Shown here in pieces: positions 25,250 to 27,830 of a stretch of DNA of 27,830 bases; position 1 is the stretch's first letter; each line of letters starts with the position of its first letter. Origin of the DNA: Leptospiraceae bacterium. Its GTDB lineage: Bacteria > Spirochaetota > Leptospiria > Turneriellales > Turneriellaceae. The notes beneath the pieces were generated by a model that was not told the origin of the DNA, searched no databases, and saw only the letters and a program-made list of their open reading frames with translations. The stretch spans positions 1 through 27,830 of the forward strand of contig JAEUSA010000117.1 in assembly GCA_016788945.1 (NCBI GenBank), given 5' to 3'. Both the position numbers and the translations under genes were made by a program.

Positions 25250-25285
25250 GTTTCCATCTAATTTAGCGTGCTTTGCGCGCTAAAA

Positions 25286-26722
25286 TTAGCAAGAATAAGT
25301 AGAGAGGAACTCGAACGGATGCGGACGTGCTTCCCACGGCCAGATCTCTGATTCGAATTTCAGCTCTTTGTAGGTGTCGATGAAATCTTTCGTGAACACA
25401 CCGCCCTGCTCAAAAATGCCGCGGTTAACCAACATGGTCTCTACCGCTTCACGCAGCGTGTGAGGCATTTGCTGAATGCCCTTTTCGCGGATTTCGTCGA
25501 GCGAAAGCTCGAACAAATCTTCTTCCATCGGTTTACCCGGATCGATTTTGTCCTGAACACCCTTGAGGCCTGCCATCAGCATCGCTGAAAAGCAGAGGTA
25601 TGGGTTCGCTGTTGAATCGGGGAAACGGAATTCAGCGCGCTTGGCTTTGGCTCCCGAAACGAACGGGATACGGCATGAAGCTGAACGGTTCTGTGCCGAA
25701 TAGGTCAGAATCGACGGTGCTTCGAAGCCCGGAATAAGGCGCTTGTATGAGTTGGTCGAAGCGTTCGAGAACGCTGCAATCGCGCGAGCGTATTTCAGAA
25801 CTCCGCCGATGTAGTTCATCGCAAAGGGGCTGAGTTCTTGGTAGCCTGAACCCGCAAATTGGTTCTCGCCACCTTTCCACACAGACTGGTGAACGTGCAT
25901 ACCGTTACCATTGTCACCGAACAGCGGCTTCGGCATGAATGTCGCCGTCTTACCATGGCGTTTTGCCACGTTTTTTACGACGTACTTGAGCTTTTGCACA
26001 TTGTCAGCCGCTTCAACGAGTGTGCCGAATTTGACACCAATTTCGCCCTGCGCCTGCGCCACTTCGTGGTGCACCACGAAAGTCTCGAGGCCGATTTGGT
26101 GGAGGGTCTTTACAATTTCTGCGCGAATATCAACCTGTGAGTCACGGGGTGAAACCGGGAAGTAACCGCCCTTGGTACCCGGACGGTGGCCGAGGTTATG
26201 GCCGTCGTTATACTGCGCGGTAGCAGTGTTCCATGCACCCTCGTTCGAATCGATTTCATAGTACTGGCAGTTGATGTCGTCGCGTACACGAATCGAATCA
26301 AAGATAAAGAATTCGTTTTCCGGACCAAAATATGCGGTGTCACCCAAGCCGGTAGTTTTCATGTACTCGAGTGCCTTTTTTGCGATCGAGCGCGGGCACT
26401 TTTCATACATCTGCTTCTTGTAGATGTCATAAACATCGCAGAAGATGACCAACGTTACGTCAGCGGTAAACGGATCGAGAAACGCCCCTTCGAGATCGGG
26501 AATAAGCTGCATATCTGACTGATTGATCGGCTGCCATTTCGTAATGGAGCTGCCGTCAAAAGGAAGTCCTTTGAAGGATTCTTCAGTAATAGAATCTACG
26601 TGGTACGACACGTGGTGCCATGCGCCACCGATATCAGAAAAGCGGAAATCATAAAAAAGAACGCCGCTTTTTTTTGCAAAATCGAGCACTTCTTTCCATG
26701 AGCCGAATTTTAATTTAGCCAT
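25286..26722 (-). CDS. glnA: glutamine synthetase type I (adenylylation Tyr replaced by Phe)
   Basis: GlnA makes glutamine from glutamate, ammonia and ATP as a dodecamer. The 478-aa protein is GSI-beta-like: FDGSSI, GPENEFF (metal-ligand Glu), the [11 protein letters not shown] insertion region, KGGYFPVSP, the [25 protein letters not shown] active-site block, NRSASCRIP and [12 protein letters not shown]. Where E. coli GlnA has NLYDLPPE with the adenylylated Tyr397, this protein has DLFELSLDE with Phe404 (codon 25513-25511), so GlnE-type control is unlikely. The start ATG at 26722 is preceded by AGGAG. The open frame reaches 26806 but would run upstream of the sigma-54 promoter. Regulation appears transcriptional, through that promoter. 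Confidence 0.96.
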   Translation of the reverse strand: MAKLKFGSWKEVLDFAKKSGVLFYDFRFSDIGGAWHHVSYHVDSITEESFKGLPFDGSSITKWQPINQSDMQLIPDLEGAFLDPFTADVTLVIFCDVYDIYKKQMYEKCPRSIAKKALEYMKTTGLGDTAYFGPENEFFIFDSIRVRDDINCQYYEIDSNEGAWNTATAQYNDGHNLGHRPGTKGGYFPVSPRDSQVDIRAEIVKTLHQIGLETFVVHHEVAQAQGEIGVKFGTLVEAADNVQKLKYVVKNVAKRHGKTATFMPKPLFGDNGNGMHVHQSVWKGGENQFAGSGYQELSPFAMNYIGGVLKYARAIAAFSNASTNSYKRLIPGFEAPSILTYSAQNRSASCRIPFVSGAKAKRAEFRFPDSTANPYLCFSAMLMAGLKGVQDKIDPGKPMEEDLFELSLDEIREKGIQQMPHTLREAVETMLVNRGIFEQGGVFTKDFIDTYKELKFESEIWPWEARPHPFEFLSTYSC

Positions 26723-26789
26723 AAAATCTCCTAACAGTTTAATCTTAGCGGGATTTTGGAGAGCTCCGCCTCCCTCTTGCTGCAAGTTC

Positions 26790-26805
26790 AGCAAACTCGA
26801 TGCCA
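26790..26805 (-). promoter_or_regulatory. sigma-54 (RpoN) promoter of glnA
   Basis: On the minus strand, TGGCATCGAGTTTGCT matches the sigma-54 consensus TGGCAYRNNNNTTGCW at every defined position except the R, with exact GG-N10-GC spacing. The start of transcription would fall near 26779, leaving a leader of about 57 bases before the glnA ATG. The location upstream of glnA is the classic one for nitrogen-controlled sigma-54 promoters. Confidence 0.8.
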
Positions 26806-26841
26806 AAGCTTCAGGTTATGGAAAAGTCGGTGTTTTAGACA

Positions 26842-26897
26842 GAGTGTCAATGAAATGGAAACTAAACGCAGAAAATCATGCTTCGCAGTTGACACTC
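26842..26897. promoter_or_regulatory. paired inverted repeats upstream of glnA promoter (possible enhancer)
   Basis: GAGTGTCAA at 26842-26850 and its exact complement TTGACACTC at 26889-26897 lie 47 bases apart centre to centre, about 65 and 115 bases upstream of the predicted glnA start. Sigma-54 promoters need an enhancer-binding activator at roughly this distance, so these could be activator sites. They do not match the NtrC consensus of enteric bacteria closely. They could alternatively serve the divergent dehydrogenase gene. Confidence 0.45.
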
Positions 26898-26966
26898 CAC
26901 TTCGCTCCCGGCTTGCATGGCAGGCATCCAAAGATAGCTGAATAAACCAATGGAGAGCAGAAACGC

Positions 26967-27755
26967 ATGACCGATTTCCGCAACCGTTACGGAGCCTGGG
27001 CACTCATCACCGGCGCATCGAGTGGCATCGGCACTGAGTTCGCGCGTCAGCTCGCCGCCGAAAAACTCGACCTCGTGCTCATCGCAAGGCGGCGCGATCG
27101 CCTGAAATCCCTCGCCACCGAGCTTAAGCTCGAACATGGTATTCAGGTTAAGGTGGTGCCTCTCGATTTGGCTAAGCCCAACTTCATAAATACACTGCGC
27201 AAGCAGACGGCAAAACTGAATATCGGTCTCGTGGTAAACAATGCCGGTTTCGGTGTTGCCGGCGATTTTACGGAAAATCCTTTAGCGCGCGAACTCGAGA
27301 TGCTCGACGTCAATTGCCGCGCCCCGCTGATTATTGCTCACGAATATGGCCGCCAGATGGCCGCACACCGCCGCGGTGGTTTGATTATGGTGAGTTCCAT
27401 CGTGGCGTTTCAGGGCGTGCCGTTTATGAGCCATTACGCCGCGACGAAAGCTTATGACCTACTATTAGGTGAAGGTCTGTGGTATGAAATGAAAAAACAC
27501 GGGGTGGATGTCATCACGCTCTGCCCGGGGGCTACGACGACGGAATTCTCCCATGTCGCCGACACGGCGCCGGCGCCCGGAGCGATGGCGGTCGCTCCGG
27601 TCGTGCGTGCGGCGCTCGACGGCATCGGCCGCACACCCGTTGTTGTTGCCGGTCTCAAGAATAAGTCGATGGTATTCTCTACAAGACTCACGCCGCGCCG
27701 CGTCGCCGCGACAATCGCCGGGCGTATCATGAAGCGCCTTGGGCGTTCGGTATAA
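26967..27755 (+). CDS. short-chain dehydrogenase/reductase
   Basis: The 262-aa protein is a classical SDR. The nucleotide-binding TGASSGIG is at 15-22, NNAG at 91-94, the active-site Ser in VSS (142-144) and the YAATK motif with Tyr157 and Lys161. RRRDR after the second strand suggests NADPH preference. The C-terminal part is basic (TPRRVAATIAGRIMKRLGRS) and could associate with membranes. The arrangement is like the DltE/YdfG-type cluster of SDRs that act on lipids or aldehydes, but the substrate is unknown. GGAG lies 11 bases before the ATG. It is divergent from glnA with a 244-base gap, and one base separates its stop from the next gene. Confidence 0.9.
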   Translation: MTDFRNRYGAWALITGASSGIGTEFARQLAAEKLDLVLIARRRDRLKSLATELKLEHGIQVKVVPLDLAKPNFINTLRKQTAKLNIGLVVNNAGFGVAGDFTENPLARELEMLDVNCRAPLIIAHEYGRQMAAHRRGGLIMVSSIVAFQGVPFMSHYAATKAYDLLLGEGLWYEMKKHGVDVITLCPGATTTEFSHVADTAPAPGAMAVAPVVRAALDGIGRTPVVVAGLKNKSMVFSTRLTPRRVAATIAGRIMKRLGRSV

Positions 27756-27756
27756 T

Positions 27757-27830
27757 ATGCCCGCTTTGCTTGCAGCACTGAGCTTTTTCGCGGCATCGGT
27801 GCCGGCAAAAACTGTTTGGGTTTCACACAA
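27757..27830 (+). CDS. start of an exported protein, cut by the window edge
   Basis: An ATG one base after the dehydrogenase stop opens a frame that runs to the end of the window. The visible 24 residues, beginning MPALLAALSFFAASVPAKTV, look like a short Sec signal peptide with a possible cleavage after VPA, although the usual basic residues at the N-terminus are missing. The tight spacing suggests an operon with the dehydrogenase. Nothing can be said of its function. Confidence 0.55.
   Translation, partial: MPALLAALSFFAASVPAKTVWVSH

Noticed and set aside
25177..25257. 27-codon N-terminal extension of dut
   Set aside because: It would be encoded by the glnA terminator hairpin, and dUTPases start near the MSDITVRF position.
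26723..26806. 28-codon N-terminal extension of glnA
   Set aside because: It would start upstream of the sigma-54 promoter; the ATG at 26722 has a good AGGAG and the normal family N-terminus.
26889..26894. TTGACA as a -35 box for the dehydrogenase gene
   Set aside because: No acceptable -10 hexamer lies 16-18 bases downstream; the sequence is better explained as half of the inverted repeat pair.
1..27830. tRNA, rRNA, CRISPR array, prophage or insertion sequence
   Set aside because: No cloverleaf-like, spaced-repeat or transposase/integrase signal was seen by eye in the intergenic gaps or coding regions.

Overview
The window reads as chromosomal core DNA of a Gram-negative, lipopolysaccharide-making spirochaete of the Leptospira group. 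GC content is moderate (roughly mid-50s per cent by eye). A Turneriella-like member of the Leptospirales is my best guess, but this is inference from gene content and style, not a database match. Supporting points are kdsA (KDO for LPS), several putative lipoproteins with loose spirochaete-style lipoboxes, dispersed histidine genes (hisG and hisF about 15 kb apart), fatty-acid oxidation genes, and weak or absent Shine-Dalgarno sequences at many starts with several GTG/TTG starts. I see no transposase, prophage, CRISPR array, tRNA or rRNA.

Layout. 1-211: non-coding DNA with stacked hairpins. 212-1462 (-): cinA. 1517-2326 (+): a DUF455 ferritin-like protein, tail to tail with infC (2332-2997, -). 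3080-4990 (+): a GAF-like/alpha-beta hydrolase fusion, converging on a PfkB sugar kinase. The minus-strand run from 8221 to 5039 is a likely operon: TPR membrane protein, short-form hisG, rpmF, hotdog thioesterase, PfkB kinase. 8306-12288 (+): a secreted 558-residue protein, an orphan ABC ATPase, a small exported protein, metal-type kdsA and an LPP20-like lipoprotein, closed by a strong hairpin. 12414-16679 (+): a three-gene acyl-CoA oxidation cluster (3-hydroxyacyl-CoA dehydrogenase, SCP-x type thiolase, acyl-CoA dehydrogenase with a 150-residue N-terminal extension). 16704-19413 (+): a large exported protein ending in what looks like an inactive CHAT protease domain, then a small lipoprotein. 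19430-20194 (-): a SurA-like lipoprotein. 20267-20400: a bracketed, multi-hairpin palindromic element. 20417-22264 (-): an AHSA1-type protein with a histone-like lysine tail, then an alkylglycerol-monooxygenase-like membrane enzyme. 22354-25176 (-): dut, RNase J and hisF with overlapping ends. 25286-26722 (-): glnA behind a near-consensus sigma-54 promoter. 26967-27755 (+): a short-chain dehydrogenase, followed by the start of another exported protein cut by the window edge.

Themes. Envelope and lipid metabolism dominate: KDO synthesis, beta-oxidation-like enzymes, thioesterase, AGMO-like oxygenase and many exported proteins. Nitrogen control appears at glnA, where a sigma-54 promoter and paired upstream inverted repeats coincide with a glutamine synthetase that has lost the adenylylation tyrosine. 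The most novel-looking items are the pseudo-CHAT protein (16704-19112), the structured repeat (20267-20400), the AHSA1/histone-tail fusion (21689-22264) and the GAF/hydrolase fusion (3080-4990).
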